Below are positions 7,619 through 17,252 of a stretch of DNA of 64,000 nucleotides, in pieces. Numbering within the stretch: the first letter of the stretch is position 1; each line of letters opens with the position of its first letter. Source of the DNA: SSF14 sp037045585 (lineage in GTDB: Bacteria; Actinomycetota; Acidimicrobiia; Acidimicrobiales; Microtrichaceae); NCBI GenBank assembly GCA_037045585.1, contig JBAOIR010000051.1, positions 68,265-132,264 of the forward strand, written 5' to 3'. Below the pieces are notes generated by a model that had not been told where the DNA came from, searched no databases, and saw only the letters and a list, made by a program, of their open reading frames with translations. Position numbers and translations under genes: made by a program.

Positions 7619-10048
7619 TTAGGACGCCACTCGCATGTCGAGCACCAGGGCCCGGTCGGAGCCGAGGCTGCGGGCCCACGCCCCGACGTCGGGGTCGTCG
7701 GTGAGGTACACGATCTGGATGACCTCGCCCATGCGCTCGAGGCGGGTGAACACGTCGCCGAGCGCCTCGACGGGCCAGTTGGCGAAGGCGTCGTCGATCA
7801 CGAGCGGCACCGAGCCGACGAAGGACACCGACCGCTGCTGCGCCAGGCGGGCCAGCACGTACCACTCGACTGCCTCGGCGCCGGCCGACCCTCCGAGGAA
7901 CCGGGACGATTCGTCCGACGTCTGGTGGCGGTTGTCCCACCGGGCCGACTCGACCGCGCTGCGGTTGTTCTCGGCACGACGGAGCCGGTTGCGGGCGGCG
8001 ACACGCTGCTCGAGCAGCGATGCAACCCGGGGCTCGCGTTCGGCGAGGGACTTCTGGAGCTCACGGGACCGCTGGAGGAGACGCTCGTACTCGGCTTCGA
8101 CCTCAGCGATGCGGGCCACCGCCTCCTCGTGGGCACGAACCCGCGCTTCGCCCTCGGCAACCCGGGCACGGGCCTCGATCAGTTCGAGGGTCTCCTCGGG
8201 CTCGCCGAGTTCCGGCTCGGGTTCGAGGTCGGGTTCGACCGGCTGGGGCGCCTCGACGACGGCGGCCTCGTCGGGGAGGGCGTCGAGTTCGACGGCCAGC
8301 TCGCTGATCTCCTCCTCGATCCCGTCGCGCTGCTGGGTGGCGGCCGAGATGCGCTGCGGCAGCTGCTCCATGGTCTCCAGCCAGCCGGCGGCGAGCGACG
8401 TGAGTTCGATCAGCGAGAGCTCGCGATCGGGCAGGTTCGCTCCGGTGCCGACGAGGGCCTCCTGGAGTGCCCGACCGAGCTCGCCGGCGTCGCCGTCGAC
8501 GTCTCCGAGCGGGGCAACGGGGGCGGCTGGCTGCGAACGAGGGAGGGCGGCGGGAGGGGCGACCGCAGCGACCTCGACCCGGACGGCGCGCAGCGCCGGC
8601 ACGGGATCGGCCCCGACGTCGGTGCCGAGGAACGCCTCGATGAGGTGGACCAGGTCGGCGCGGGCACGCTGCAGGTCGTTGTACTCCGGATCGACCTCGA
8701 CGGTGATCGGATCGTTGGCGGCGTGCTCCAGCTCCGCCTCGGCCTGTTCGTAGGCACGCACGGCGTTCTCGTAGTCACGGCGACGGGCGGGATCGGACCC
8801 CGCCGACGTGATGCCCATGATGTAGGAGCTCCACGTGTCGAAGCCGAGCTCCTCGAGGAGCTTCGTCTCTTCGGCCCGCAGGTGCTCGAGACGTCGACGT
8901 TGCTTTCCGGCACCGAAGCGTGACGTCCGGCCGCTGAGCTCGAAGATCTCGTCGTGGATCGTCTCGAGGCGGTCGACCGTCGCCGGGTCGAGCTCGGGCT
9001 GGCGGAGGTTGCGCTCGGCCAACTTCATGGCGTCGTAGGTTGCGTCGCGATGCGACGTCAACGCGTCGAGGCGCTCCCGGCCCTGGTCGCGGGGCGGGTC
9101 GATGGTGGCGAGGCGGGCGTCGATGGCCTCCCACTCGTCGGCGAGCGCCTGGGCCTCGGGCGACGGCTCCCAGGTCGACTCGACGGGCTCGATGTTCTCG
9201 ACAGCCTCGACGGGCTCGACGGTCTCGGGTGCCTCGACGGCACCCCGGGCGCGTTGCGGCCGGCGAGCGGTGTACGCCTCACGGACCGGCGTCGGATCGA
9301 TGGCGCGCCACTGCTTGATGGTGCGGCGGAGGTGGTCGGACTGCTCGATGAGGACCGACAGCCGGCCCTCGATGCGATCCCGCTCGGCGCGGAGCGTCAC
9401 GGCGTCGCGGATCGAACTCGCCGGACCCGGTTCAGCCGTCGCGCTGCGGACCTGGTTGGACGGCGCCGAGGCGCGAGCCGATGCTCCGACCAGGGTCGTC
9501 AACTCGGCGAGTTCCTCGCGAGCGACCTTGAGGCCGGCCGCAGCGAAGGAGTCCAGGCCGACACGGGCGTCGCCCAGCTGCCGGTTGAGCACCGCCTGTT
9601 CCGACTCGATCTCGACGAGCTGATGCCGGAGCATCTCGACCGCACGCACGGCCGATTCGTAGGCCTCGTCGTGGTCCTCGGCGAGCCGGCGGGCCTCACG
9701 GATCTCGTCGTCCTCCACGGCGGCGGCGCCGAAGGGGTCGGCTGCGCTGTCATCGTGGAGCGACTCGTCCATGGCGTGTTCGGACCCCGGGAGGTCGCTC
9801 GCTCGCAGGATGACATCGAGGTCCTGATTGAGCTCGAGCAACTCGAGGCTGTCGCGATTCAGGTCGAGATACACGCCGTGGACCTCGATCGAGCCACGGC
9901 CGCCGGGATCGGTGCCCCTCGGGAGCGCCGCCAGGCCGTGCACGAGGCGATCGCGCACGTGCGCAGGAAGGCCACTGATCACCGTGATCAGCGGGTGCAG
10001 GTCGACAGCGAAGCCGCCTGATTCGTCTTCGAAGCGTACCAACCTCAT
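7619..10048 (-). CDS. SMC/RecN-like coiled-coil ATPase lacking Walker A
   Basis: The 809-residue protein has the layout of an SMC/RecN/SbcC family member. A beta-rich head comes first (MRLVRFEDESGGFAVDLHPL), then long Glu/Arg/Ala-rich coiled coils (about 120-640), then a C-terminal head with a signature-like FLGGSAGAEAVEW and a Walker B, SVPLVIDDAFANWP. Where the P-loop should be (after LITVI) the sequence reads SGLPAHVRDRL with no GKS/T. ATP binding may therefore be lost or altered. A low-complexity VEPVEAVEN-type insert lies near residues 260-290. No SMC partner is adjacent. A role in DNA maintenance is inference. Confidence 0.65.
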   Translation of the reverse strand: MRLVRFEDESGGFAVDLHPLITVISGLPAHVRDRLVHGLAALPRGTDPGGRGSIEVHGVYLDLNRDSLELLELNQDLDVILRASDLPGSEHAMDESLHDDSAADPFGAAAVEDDEIREARRLAEDHDEAYESAVRAVEMLRHQLVEIESEQAVLNRQLGDARVGLDSFAAAGLKVAREELAELTTLVGASARASAPSNQVRSATAEPGPASSIRDAVTLRAERDRIEGRLSVLIEQSDHLRRTIKQWRAIDPTPVREAYTARRPQRARGAVEAPETVEPVEAVENIEPVESTWEPSPEAQALADEWEAIDARLATIDPPRDQGRERLDALTSHRDATYDAMKLAERNLRQPELDPATVDRLETIHDEIFELSGRTSRFGAGKQRRRLEHLRAEETKLLEELGFDTWSSYIMGITSAGSDPARRRDYENAVRAYEQAEAELEHAANDPITVEVDPEYNDLQRARADLVHLIEAFLGTDVGADPVPALRAVRVEVAAVAPPAALPRSQPAAPVAPLGDVDGDAGELGRALQEALVGTGANLPDRELSLIELTSLAAGWLETMEQLPQRISAATQQRDGIEEEISELAVELDALPDEAAVVEAPQPVEPDLEPEPELGEPEETLELIEARARVAEGEARVRAHEEAVARIAEVEAEYERLLQRSRELQKSLAEREPRVASLLEQRVAARNRLRRAENNRSAVESARWDNRHQTSDESSRFLGGSAGAEAVEWYVLARLAQQRSVSFVGSVPLVIDDAFANWPVEALGDVFTRLERMGEVIQIVYLTDDPDVGAWARSLGSDRALVLDMRVAS

Positions 10049-10141
10049 ACCAAGTGTCCTATCGGCGGCGGACCGCGCAACGTGAGGAGAACCTGCACGA
10101 ACTTGGGGAGGTGAACTCGCCCACGACCGTCGCCAAGAGGA

Positions 10142-10453
10142 TCAGTCCACGTCGATGCGGCGAACCCGGGGCCGCGGCGCCCCACCGTCGACGTCGTTCG
10201 CCGGGTTCGACGCACCGCCGGCCGAGCCGGCGACACGTTCGGCCATGCGAGCCAGCGAACCGCCGGCACTGCCCAACAGCTCGGTGACCGAGGCGGTCAC
10301 CTCGCTGAGCTTCTCGCGGTCCGACACCACATCTTCCACCACGTCGAGGAAGCTCCGCGCCGCTGCGAGCATCTCGTGGGCGGCGACCTGGAGGTGTTCG
10401 ACGCCATCCTCGAGTCGGGGGGTGGGCCCCGCGCTGTCGTCGCCGTTCGTCAT
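10142..10453 (-). CDS. Small helical protein of unknown function
   Basis: The ATG at 10453 (MTNGDDSAG) gives 103 residues. The centre is an amphipathic helical region (VEHLQVAAHEMLAAARSFLD) and the C-terminus is Arg/Pro-rich. No family is recognised. It lies 43 bases after the ArsA-like gene on the same strand and is probably cotranscribed with it. A longer start at 10546 would overlap that gene and is less likely. Confidence 0.6.
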   Translation of the reverse strand: MTNGDDSAGPTPRLEDGVEHLQVAAHEMLAAARSFLDVVEDVVSDREKLSEVTASVTELLGSAGGSLARMAERVAGSAGGASNPANDVDGGAPRPRVRRIDVD

Positions 10454-10496
10454 GCCGCCATTGTGCCAGCCGGCGCGGTCGCTCGACGCCGTGGGC

Positions 10497-11657
10497 TCAC
10501 TGGAAGGTGACGTCGAGGACGCCGTCGAGGAGGCTCGCGCCGGCAACCTCGCGGCGACGGAGCGAATCGGGCAGCAGCACCGCCCGACGGTACGGGCCGA
10601 CCCGAACGAACAGCTCGTCGGGGCTCCGAGTCACTTCGAGTTCCTGCTTCGTCGCGAAGGGCAGATCGAGCGACATGACCATGTGATCACCGTGCCGTTC
10701 GATCCGCAGCGGATCGCGGTCGACGAGGACGTCGTCGGCGCGGCGGTCGCCGTACAGGGACGCCCCGAACTCGTCGAGGCGGTCGATGCCCACCACCTCG
10801 GCGTCGGCCAACTCGGCGCGCAACACGGGCAACGGAGCGAAGCCCTCGTCGATCGACTCGAGGTGGCGCACCTGCGATGCCTTCCACTGGCTGAACCACG
10901 GGTCGCCGATGTGGTCGGGAAGGAGCCGGTTCGCGACGACCGCGTCGACGCGGTAGCCGAACAGCGAGAGGTAGGTGTAGGTGCGGCGGGCCTCGGCGAT
11001 GACCATCTTCTCGGGGTTGACCACGAGCCGAACCGTTGACCGCTCGCCGTCGCGCAACAGCTCCCGGACCCCGTCGAGCTGCTGGTACATCCGCTCCGCC
11101 GCGCCGAAGACCTGGTCGCCGGCGACGGGAACGTGGGCCAGCCGCTGCACCACCGGACCGAGCGACTGGGTCAACCGCCGCCCGACCGGGAACACCCGGT
11201 CCATGTACCAGCTGAGGACGTCGGGCAACGACAGGAAGCGGATCGTCTCGGCGGTGGGCGCACAGTCGACGATCAGCACGTCATGGTCGCCGGAGCGGGC
11301 GAATGTCGTGATGTCGGTCAGCGCGAAGATCTCCTCGAGCCCAGGAACGATCGAGAGCTCCTCGGCCTCCACCTCGTCGAGGCCGGCCCAGTCGAAGACG
11401 TCGCGGAGGTAGCCCCGGATCTCCCCCCAGTTGGTCTCCATACGCTCGGTGGCGTCGAGCTGGGTCGCCCAGCACTTGGGGGCCACCTCGGTGAGCTCGC
11501 CGTCGAGATCGACGTCGAAGCTGTCGGCGAGCGAGTGCGCCGGATCGGTGGACATGATCGCCGTGCGCAGACCCGCCTGGGCGCATTGGAGCGCGGTCGC
11601 CGCCGCGACCGTCGTCTTGCCGACACCGCCCTTGCCGGTGAACAGGATCGTCCTCAT
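10497..11657 (-). CDS. ArsA/GET3-family ATPase
   Basis: The N-terminal deviant Walker A (GKGGVGKTTVAAATALQ) and STDPAHSLADSFD switch are hallmarks of the ArsA/GET3 family. The VDCAPTAETIRFLSLP segment follows, and the last ~80 residues form an HSP20-like beta domain (HMVMSLDLPF to LLDGVLDVTF) found in many actinobacterial members. At 386 residues it has a single ATPase half. The family handles tail-anchored proteins in eukaryotes or arsenite in some bacteria. With no ars genes nearby a role in membrane or chaperone work is likelier. The membrane-protein gene at 11668-12264 lies 10 bases upstream. Confidence 0.88.
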   Translation of the reverse strand: MRTILFTGKGGVGKTTVAAATALQCAQAGLRTAIMSTDPAHSLADSFDVDLDGELTEVAPKCWATQLDATERMETNWGEIRGYLRDVFDWAGLDEVEAEELSIVPGLEEIFALTDITTFARSGDHDVLIVDCAPTAETIRFLSLPDVLSWYMDRVFPVGRRLTQSLGPVVQRLAHVPVAGDQVFGAAERMYQQLDGVRELLRDGERSTVRLVVNPEKMVIAEARRTYTYLSLFGYRVDAVVANRLLPDHIGDPWFSQWKASQVRHLESIDEGFAPLPVLRAELADAEVVGIDRLDEFGASLYGDRRADDVLVDRDPLRIERHGDHMVMSLDLPFATKQELEVTRSPDELFVRVGPYRRAVLLPDSLRRREVAGASLLDGVLDVTFQ

Positions 11658-11667
11658 CGTGCGGGCC

Positions 11668-12264
11668 TCACCGCTTGCGCCGTTTCGGGATCGCGACCTG
11701 CTCCTGGGCGAACCTCCGGAGTGGGAACAACCCGTGGCGGGCGCCCCACAGGCCGCAGAACGCGAGGCCGAGCGTGGGGACGAGGATGCCGAACGCCAGG
11801 GTCGTCTCGATGCGGATCGCCGCCGTGACCAGGCCGACGATCGTCTGGACGGCCACCGCGCCGAGCAGTGTGGCCCGCACCGACGGCGGAGCCGACCCGC
11901 TCAGGAACCACCATCCCGACATCGTCAGGTCGGCCTCGCGGCTGCGCTGCGCGCCGTCGTACAGGGCCAGGAGGAAGAGGCCGCACCCGACGAGGAACAG
12001 TGCCGAGTCGAACAGGGCAAGGGCGATTCGCAGCCCTCGCGTGTCGACGATCGTCACGACCACTGTGAACACCACGAACAGGGCGGTCGTGACCTTCGTC
12101 GCCGACAGGATGCCAGCGCCGGGCACTCCCTCGCCGAACCGCTCCGCGATGGCAGCGTCGCGCGCCGCTCTGCCCGCTGCGGCCGCGGCTTGGGCCTCGG
12201 CGCGCGCCTCCGCAGCGGTCTGGCGGGGAGCCTTCGCCCTCGGGTCGGACGCCTTGCCGCTCAC
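11668..12264 (-). CDS. Four-helix membrane protein of unknown function
   Basis: A GTG at 12264 overlaps the glycosyltransferase stop by 4 bases (GTGA), which supports this start over longer readings. The 198-residue protein has an Ala/Arg-rich cytoplasmic N-terminus (about 45 residues). Hydrophobic helices follow: TALFVVFTVVVTIVD, LALFDSALFLVGCGLFLLAL, TLLGAVAVQTIVGLVTAAI and TLAFGILVPTLGLAFCGLWG, and the end is basic (IPKRRKR). Function unknown. It lies between the ArsA-like and mannosyltransferase genes in one run. Confidence 0.75.
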   Translation of the reverse strand: MSGKASDPRAKAPRQTAAEARAEAQAAAAAGRAARDAAIAERFGEGVPGAGILSATKVTTALFVVFTVVVTIVDTRGLRIALALFDSALFLVGCGLFLLALYDGAQRSREADLTMSGWWFLSGSAPPSVRATLLGAVAVQTIVGLVTAAIRIETTLAFGILVPTLGLAFCGLWGARHGLFPLRRFAQEQVAIPKRRKR

Positions 12265-13401
12265 GCTGCCACCTCGGGAACCACCGACGCGCACCCGAGC
12301 GCGTCGCCCAGGCGGGCGGCGAGCAGGTCGTAGGCGAACTCGGTCTCGGCGCGGGTCCGGGCCGCTCGCCCCATGGCAGCGCGATCGGGACGGGCGAGGA
12401 GGCCTTCGAGGGCCTCGGCGACCGCGACCACGTCGCCGGGCCGGTCCACGATCGTGCCCGTCACGCCGTCGGCGACGGCCTCGTGGGATCCGCCACTGCG
12501 ACCGGCGAGCTGAGGCACGCCGCACGACGCCGCCTCGAGGAACACGATGCCGAATCCCTCCTGTTCGAGCCCGAACCAACGGTCGCGGCACAACATGGCG
12601 AAGACGTCACCGCACGCGTGGAACGTCGCGAGGTCGGCTTCGGGGAGCCGACCCATGAACGCGACCGGCGCCCCCAACTCGACGGCGAGCCGGCGCAACC
12701 GGGCGTCGTCGCGACCGGAGCCGGCGATGGCGACGAACAGATCGGGACGCGAGGGTGCCACACGGGCCGCAGCCCGGATCAGGACGTCCATGCCCTTGCG
12801 GGGCACCAGTCGACTGATGCTCGTGACGATCGTGGCGTCGGCGGGCAGTCCGAGGCGGGTGCGCGCCGCCGCGCGGTCCGCTGGGGCGAGCGGAACGAAC
12901 CGGTCGACGTCGACCCCGGGCGGGACGACGACCGACGGCAGTGCGCTCCCGGCGGCGTGCTCCGCCTCGGCGAGCGGGTACCCACCGGCAGCGATCACGA
13001 GCTCGGCCCGGCGCAGCACCGCACCGAGGGCCCCGGAGCTGAGTGGGAGGCGACCCGGCAGGGTGATCTCGGCGCCGTGCAGCACGAGGCCGTAGGGCCG
13101 GTCGAGGGCCGGGCCGATGGCGCCGAGCGGGAGTGCCGGGTCGAGCACGACCAGATCGGCATCGACCTCCGCGCGCCAGCCGGTTCACCTGCCGGATCAG
13201 GGCTGGGTGGGGCAACAGGACCGGGTCTCGGGTGCGTCGGATCTCGAACGGCGCGGCGGCGTCGAAGTCCGCCGCCCCGGCGTGGGGCGTCGCCAGCACG
13301 GTGACGGCGTTGGGGTCGAGTCGGCGCCACAGCTCCCACAGGTAGGTCTGGATGCCACCCACCTTCGGCGGGAAGTCGTTGGTGACCAGCAGGTGCCTCA
13401 C
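12261..13401 (-). CDS. GT4 glycosyltransferase, PimB-like, one frameshift
   Basis: The GTG start at 13401 gives RHLLVTNDFPPKVGGIQTYL, typical of the PimB'-type mannosyltransferases. One extra base near 13171 must be removed to join LIRQVNRLAR to EVDADLVVLDPALPLG. The C-terminal Rossmann half is complete: VTSISRLVPRKGMDVLIRA, VAIAGSGRDDARLRRLA, and the EQEGFGIVFLEAASCGVPQL nucleotide-sugar motif. The family transfers sugars, often mannose to phosphatidylinositol lipids; the exact acceptor is inferred. Four-base overlaps couple it to queG upstream and to the membrane gene downstream. Confidence 0.85.
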
Positions 13402-14513
13402 AGTTGGCGGATCCTAGATCGGTGCGCTTCGCCGGCTCCCCTCAGCCGCTCCGCCGCCCACGCGGCGTGCTCCGCGACGTTCGGGTCATCATCCCGACGG
13501 TGCCGTTCGACGCACGCGACCACGTCGGGATCGGCGCCGCGACCGCTGTTGCCCAGGACCACGAGGAGGTTGCGCCGGATCACCCGAGCGTCGCGACCGG
13601 GGACGTACCAGCGGGCGCAGCGTTCGAGCAGCGCGGCGTCGTCGAGCGCGAGCAGCTCCAGGACGTCGACGTGGGGACCGGGGTCGGTCTCGACGGGCCA
13701 GGGGTCGGTGCGGCGCGACCGCAGCTCGACGGTGCGGTTCGGCGGGCAGACCTCCTGGCAGTCGTCGCAGCCGTAGATTCGGTCGCCGAGCGCGACGCGG
13801 TACTCGACGGGGAAGGTGCCGGGCGCCTGGAGGAGCCACGCCAGGCAGCGACGGGCGTCGACGACGCCGGGCGCGACGATGGCCCCGGTCGGGCACCCGT
13901 CGAGGCATCGGGTGCAGCCGCCGCACCCGTCGGCGACGGGGGCCGCCGGCGCCGCGATGACGGCGTCGGTCACGACCGAGCCGAGCACGAACCAGCTGCC
14001 CTGCCCCGGCACCAGCAGCAACGAGTTCTTGCCGTACCACCCGATGCCGGCGCGCCAGGCGGCCTCGCGGTCGACGATGGCGTTGTCGTCGGCGACGACG
14101 ACGGCGCGATGGCCCATCGAGCGCAGCTCCGCGGCGACGGCGCCGAGGCCCTCACGCAGGCGACCGTAGTGGTCGGCGGTGGCGTACCGGGCGACCCGGG
14201 CCTGCGGTCGACCGGCAGGATCATCGTCGACGGTGCGGAGGGTGTCGTCGACGGACTGCGCGTAGCCGCGGGCCGCGACCACGAGCGACGCGGCGTTGCG
14301 CAGCACCCGGCGGGGATCGGACGAGCGGGCCGGGTTGCGGAACGTGAACTCCATGGTGGCGGCCGTGCCCGTCCGGCGTCCGGCCTCGAGTCGGCTGCGG
14401 ACGCTCGTCCACTCCCGCGCCGGGCACGAGCCGATGTGGTCGAGGCCGTGGGCGCGGCCCACCTCGAACAACGCGTCTCGTTCGGGGCCCGTCAGCGGGG
14501 TTCGGACGGTCAC
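13398..14513 (-). CDS. queG: Epoxyqueuosine reductase
   Basis: QueG reduces epoxyqueuosine to queuosine in tRNA using cobalamin and two [4Fe-4S] clusters. The 371-residue product shows GYAQSVDDTLR, GIGWYGKNSLLLVPGQGSWF (conserved in the family) and two ferredoxin motifs, CGGCTRCLDGCPTGAI and CDDCQEVCPPN, followed by a short HEAT-like C-terminus. The GTG start at 14513 overlaps the upstream stop by four bases. It is the only queuosine gene seen in the window. Confidence 0.93.
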   Translation of the reverse strand: MTVRTPLTGPERDALFEVGRAHGLDHIGSCPAREWTSVRSRLEAGRRTGTAATMEFTFRNPARSSDPRRVLRNAASLVVAARGYAQSVDDTLRTVDDDPAGRPQARVARYATADHYGRLREGLGAVAAELRSMGHRAVVVADDNAIVDREAAWRAGIGWYGKNSLLLVPGQGSWFVLGSVVTDAVIAAPAAPVADGCGGCTRCLDGCPTGAIVAPGVVDARRCLAWLLQAPGTFPVEYRVALGDRIYGCDDCQEVCPPNRTVELRSRRTDPWPVETDPGPHVDVLELLALDDAALLERCARWYVPGRDARVIRRNLLVVLGNSGRGADPDVVACVERHRRDDDPNVAEHAAWAAERLRGAGEAHRSRIRQL

Positions 14514-15301
14514 CGACGGCGGCGGGGGGCTCGGTCGTCGTGCCCCAACGTGGACGCCAGGAGGTCGGTGCCGACGAGCGGTCGGCCGTGCCCCGGCAGG
14601 AGGACGTCGACACGAAGGCTGCGGAGCCGGTCCTCGGTCGCCGCCGAGGCCGGCCCGTCGACGTACTCGGGGTTGAACCACGCCCGCCCGTCGACGGTGA
14701 GCACCGCATCGCCCGAGGCGAGCGTCCGCGATGCCTCGTGGTAATAGACGGTCGAGTCGTCGGTGTGGCCCGGGGCGACGATCGCCACCCAGTCGGGTGC
14801 GCCCTCCAGGCGGTCGCCGTCGGCCACCCAGGTGGGCTCGTCGACCGGGAGCGCGAACGCCCCGACGCCGTACCCGACGCGAGGACCGCGGGCCGCTTCT
14901 GCGAGCGCTCCGATCGAGAACGGCTGGCTCCGCATGACCGGCAGGATCTTCGCGACGGCGCGGGGGCCGGGGGTGCGCGGCACCTCGCCCCCGGCATAGG
15001 CACGACCGCGCTCGGGAAGCAGCACTGCGCCGCCGGCGCCGCCCGACGCGAGGGCCGGGAGACCGGCGACATGGTCGGCGTGCAGGTGCGTTGCCGTGAT
15101 CGTGGGGCCGATGTCGTCGCGGGCCCACGACGGGCCCCGCTCCTGGGTCAACCAGCCACTCACCGCACGGGCGTGGCTCGGGAGCCCGACATCGACCACC
15201 AACGGCCTGCCCGCTCCACCGTCGGGAACGACGTAGCAGTTGTAGATCCACCGGGAACGGACGACCGCTCCCCCGTCGCCCACGGCCTGCCACTCGGTCA
15301 C
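14510..15301 (-). CDS. Metallo-beta-lactamase fold hydrolase
   Basis: The 263-residue protein has the zinc-binding THLHADHVAG (HxHxDH) followed by VAPGHTDDSTVYY, SGDAVLTVDGRAWFNPEY and a LLPGHGRPLV motif, so the active site looks intact. The N-terminus (WIYNCYVVPDGG) is typical of glyoxalase II-like hydrolases. Substrate unknown. The GTG start at 15301 is chosen because the longer frame has no conserved content. It is translationally coupled to queG. Confidence 0.85.
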   Translation of the reverse strand: MTEWQAVGDGGAVVRSRWIYNCYVVPDGGAGRPLVVDVGLPSHARAVSGWLTQERGPSWARDDIGPTITATHLHADHVAGLPALASGGAGGAVLLPERGRAYAGGEVPRTPGPRAVAKILPVMRSQPFSIGALAEAARGPRVGYGVGAFALPVDEPTWVADGDRLEGAPDWVAIVAPGHTDDSTVYYHEASRTLASGDAVLTVDGRAWFNPEYVDGPASAATEDRLRSLRVDVLLPGHGRPLVGTDLLASTLGHDDRAPRRRR

Positions 15302-15311
15302 CGTCGGCAGT

Positions 15312-15530
15312 CTACGGGTACTGCGTCGGGCGATCCCCGCCTGCGGTGCGGTGGCGGACCTCGGGCACGAGTCCGGAGGCGGCGAGGCGGCGCAACGCCC
15401 GGTGCTCGTCGAGATCGAGGACGACCGCGTCACCGGCGTCACGCGAACAGATGAAGGTGACGACGCAGTCTTCGCACGCAGCGCTGTGGCGCATCGAGCA
15501 GTCGTCGCAGCTGATCCGAAGTGATTCCAT
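15312..15530 (-). CDS. Small Cys-rich protein
   Basis: The ATG at 15530 yields 72 residues with a dense cysteine/histidine cluster at the N-terminus (ISCDDCSMRHSAACEDCVVTF, shown in part: CDDC, RHSAACEDC, then FIC). This suggests a zinc knuckle or Fe-S site. The rest is charged. No family is recognised with confidence. It starts 65 bases downstream of the NYN nuclease gene on the same strand and may share its transcript. Confidence 0.65.
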   Translation of the reverse strand: MESLRISCDDCSMRHSAACEDCVVTFICSRDAGDAVVLDLDEHRALRRLAASGLVPEVRHRTAGGDRPTQYP

Positions 15531-15595
15531 GCCGCCATCCTGACGACGACCGCTGACAGTCAGATCAGGGTGGGCGGTTGGGAGGGCGACGGCGC

Positions 15596-16850
15596 TCAGC
15601 GCACCAGGGCGACGAAGTCGGTCGAGCGGACGACGTTGGCTCCCCGCTCCCGGGCGCCGTCGAGTACCCGGCGATCGTTGGAGACCACCACGACCACGGG
15701 GGCACTGACCGCCTCGATCATGTCGAGGATCTCGTCGTCGGCCTCGACGTCGTGGTGGGTGAATCGCACCCGCACGGGCGAGCCGACTGCCGCACGAACC
15801 GCGGTGCCACCGTCGGAGTCGCCGTCGAACACCAACACCATCTGTGCGCCGAGCTGCACCTGGAGCTGCGCGGCCGCCCGCTCGAGGGCGAGCCGCTGGT
15901 CGGTCACCGAGAGGTCGGGCCACGCCAGCATCGTCACGTTGTACCCGTCGACGAGCGCCACCGCTCCGGGGCGGGCGAGCAGCCAGCGGGCCGCTGCCGG
16001 TGTGCCCTCGACGAGGCCCTGTCCCAGCCCGACGGCGCGCCGAGGGCGCTCCGGGCGATGCCGACCGCGGCGGGCATGGCCGCCCGGCTTGCCGGCGGCC
16101 ACGCCGTCGCCGCGCTCGTCGTGACCCGTCAGCGCCTCCAGTGCGTCGAGCGTCGAACCGACGTGGCGCCAGCCGACACGGAGCTCCGCCAGCAGCTGCT
16201 CGGCCTCTGCCCACCTCGCGTCGACGGGAACCTCGGGCTCGGGGGCGGCGTCGCCGGCGTGCTCGGCGAGGCGTCGCAACTCGGCCGTTCGCTCGCCCAA
16301 GCGCCGCTCCATGTCCTTGAGCTCTCGAACCGCACGGGCCCGTTCGGCGAGCGCCGCATCGGTCACCTCCTGCGCCTGGGCGAGCGCGTCACGGTGCCGG
16401 TCGTCGACGACGGCCCGGGCCTCGAGCTGCTGGTGCAGCCGCCGCAACTCCCGCGCCTGGGCGTCGATCTCACGCTGTTGTGAACGAATCGTCTCGGCGG
16501 CCCGGAGGAGGCCTCGTCGCGCCGTCCCCTCCTCGGACGCCTCGGCGGCGGCGACGCGGTCCTGCACCAACGCGTCGAGTTCCTCGTCCCAGTGCTCCGG
16601 GCGCGTCAGCAGAAGCCACCCCGCACGCCCGACCTCCTCCTCGTCGCAACGTTCGGCCACCCGGGCCCGGAACTCGCCGTCCTCGAGCGCCACCCTCGCC
16701 GCGGCAAGCGCGGGGCGGCAACTTGGCAAACCGCAGGAACGGCCGCAGGGACCGGGGCGCCTCGACGCGTACCGGCGCGGTCTCACCCTGCCGCGCCACG
16801 ATCATCGCCATCTCCAGAGCTGGTCTCAGCAGATCCAGCTCGGGGGTCAC
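15596..16850 (-). CDS. NYN-domain RNase-like protein with coiled coil, one frameshift
   Basis: The GTG at 16850 (VTPELDLLRPALEMAM) overlaps the upstream stop by four bases. One extra base in the G-run at 16712-16715 separates RPFLRFAKLPP from ALAAARVALEDGEFRARVAE. The middle (about residues 130-220) is a Glu/Arg coiled coil. The C-terminal ~150 residues form a YacP-like NYN (PIN-fold) domain: VALVDGYNVTMLAW, VLVFDGDSDG, ADDEILDMIE, VVVVSNDRRVLDGAR, which keep the acidic metal-binding residues. Such proteins are predicted RNases acting in RNA processing. Confidence 0.8.
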
Positions 16851-17143
16851 GAGGCGGCGTCGCTCCCCGCCACGGCGCCCAGCTCGACGACGTTGGCGCT
16901 CGTGCCGCACCAGCGACACGAGACGTCCTCGATGTCCTCGGCGAGCACCTCGACGTCCTCGACCTCGAGCTCCCCGCCGACGCTGTAGTGGTGGAACGAC
17001 CGGGTCGTCCGGGTGACCTTCACGTCGAAGCGGGTCAGGTTGCCGCAGGCGGAGCAGCGGTAGCGGACACCGATCGGAGGAAGCCGGGGGGCAGTGGAAC
17101 TGCCGGCGCCGGAGTGGTCGGTGTCGGAGAGGTCGGACGGCAC
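16847..17143 (-). CDS. Zinc-ribbon-like small protein
   Basis: About 98 residues from a GTG at 17143 (an ATG at 17173 is also in frame). Two CxxC pairs are visible, RCSACGN and CRWCGTS, about 50 residues apart with an acidic stretch between, which suggests one zinc-ribbon. The stop overlaps the GTG of the NYN gene, so the two are coupled. It is divergent from the SOS-controlled nuclease at 17252. Function unknown. Confidence 0.65.
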   Translation of the reverse strand: MPSDLSDTDHSGAGSSTAPRLPPIGVRYRCSACGNLTRFDVKVTRTTRSFHHYSVGGELEVEDVEVLAEDIEDVSCRWCGTSANVVELGAVAGSDAAS

Positions 17144-17222
17144 GCCGGAGAATCTACCAACCCCCGGGCGCACTCCCCGACCCGGGGGCCGCCGGCATCC
17201 CGGAGGCGGGATCCGCGCGCGA

Positions 17223-17236
17223 CGAACATCCGTTCG
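17223..17236. promoter_or_regulatory. LexA SOS box 1
   Basis: CGAACATCCGTTCG matches the Gram-positive/actinobacterial LexA consensus CGAAC-N4-GTTCG exactly and is palindromic in both arms. It lies 15 bases before the GTG of the DnaQ-UvrC hybrid. Confidence 0.85.
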
Positions 17237-17238
17237 CT

Positions 17239-17252
17239 AGAACAGGCGTTCG
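17239..17252. promoter_or_regulatory. LexA SOS box 2
   Basis: AGAACAGGCGTTCG keeps the GAAC-N4-GTTC core and begins two bases after box 1. It touches the GTG start codon at 17252. A pair of adjacent boxes suggests tight repression. Confidence 0.7.
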
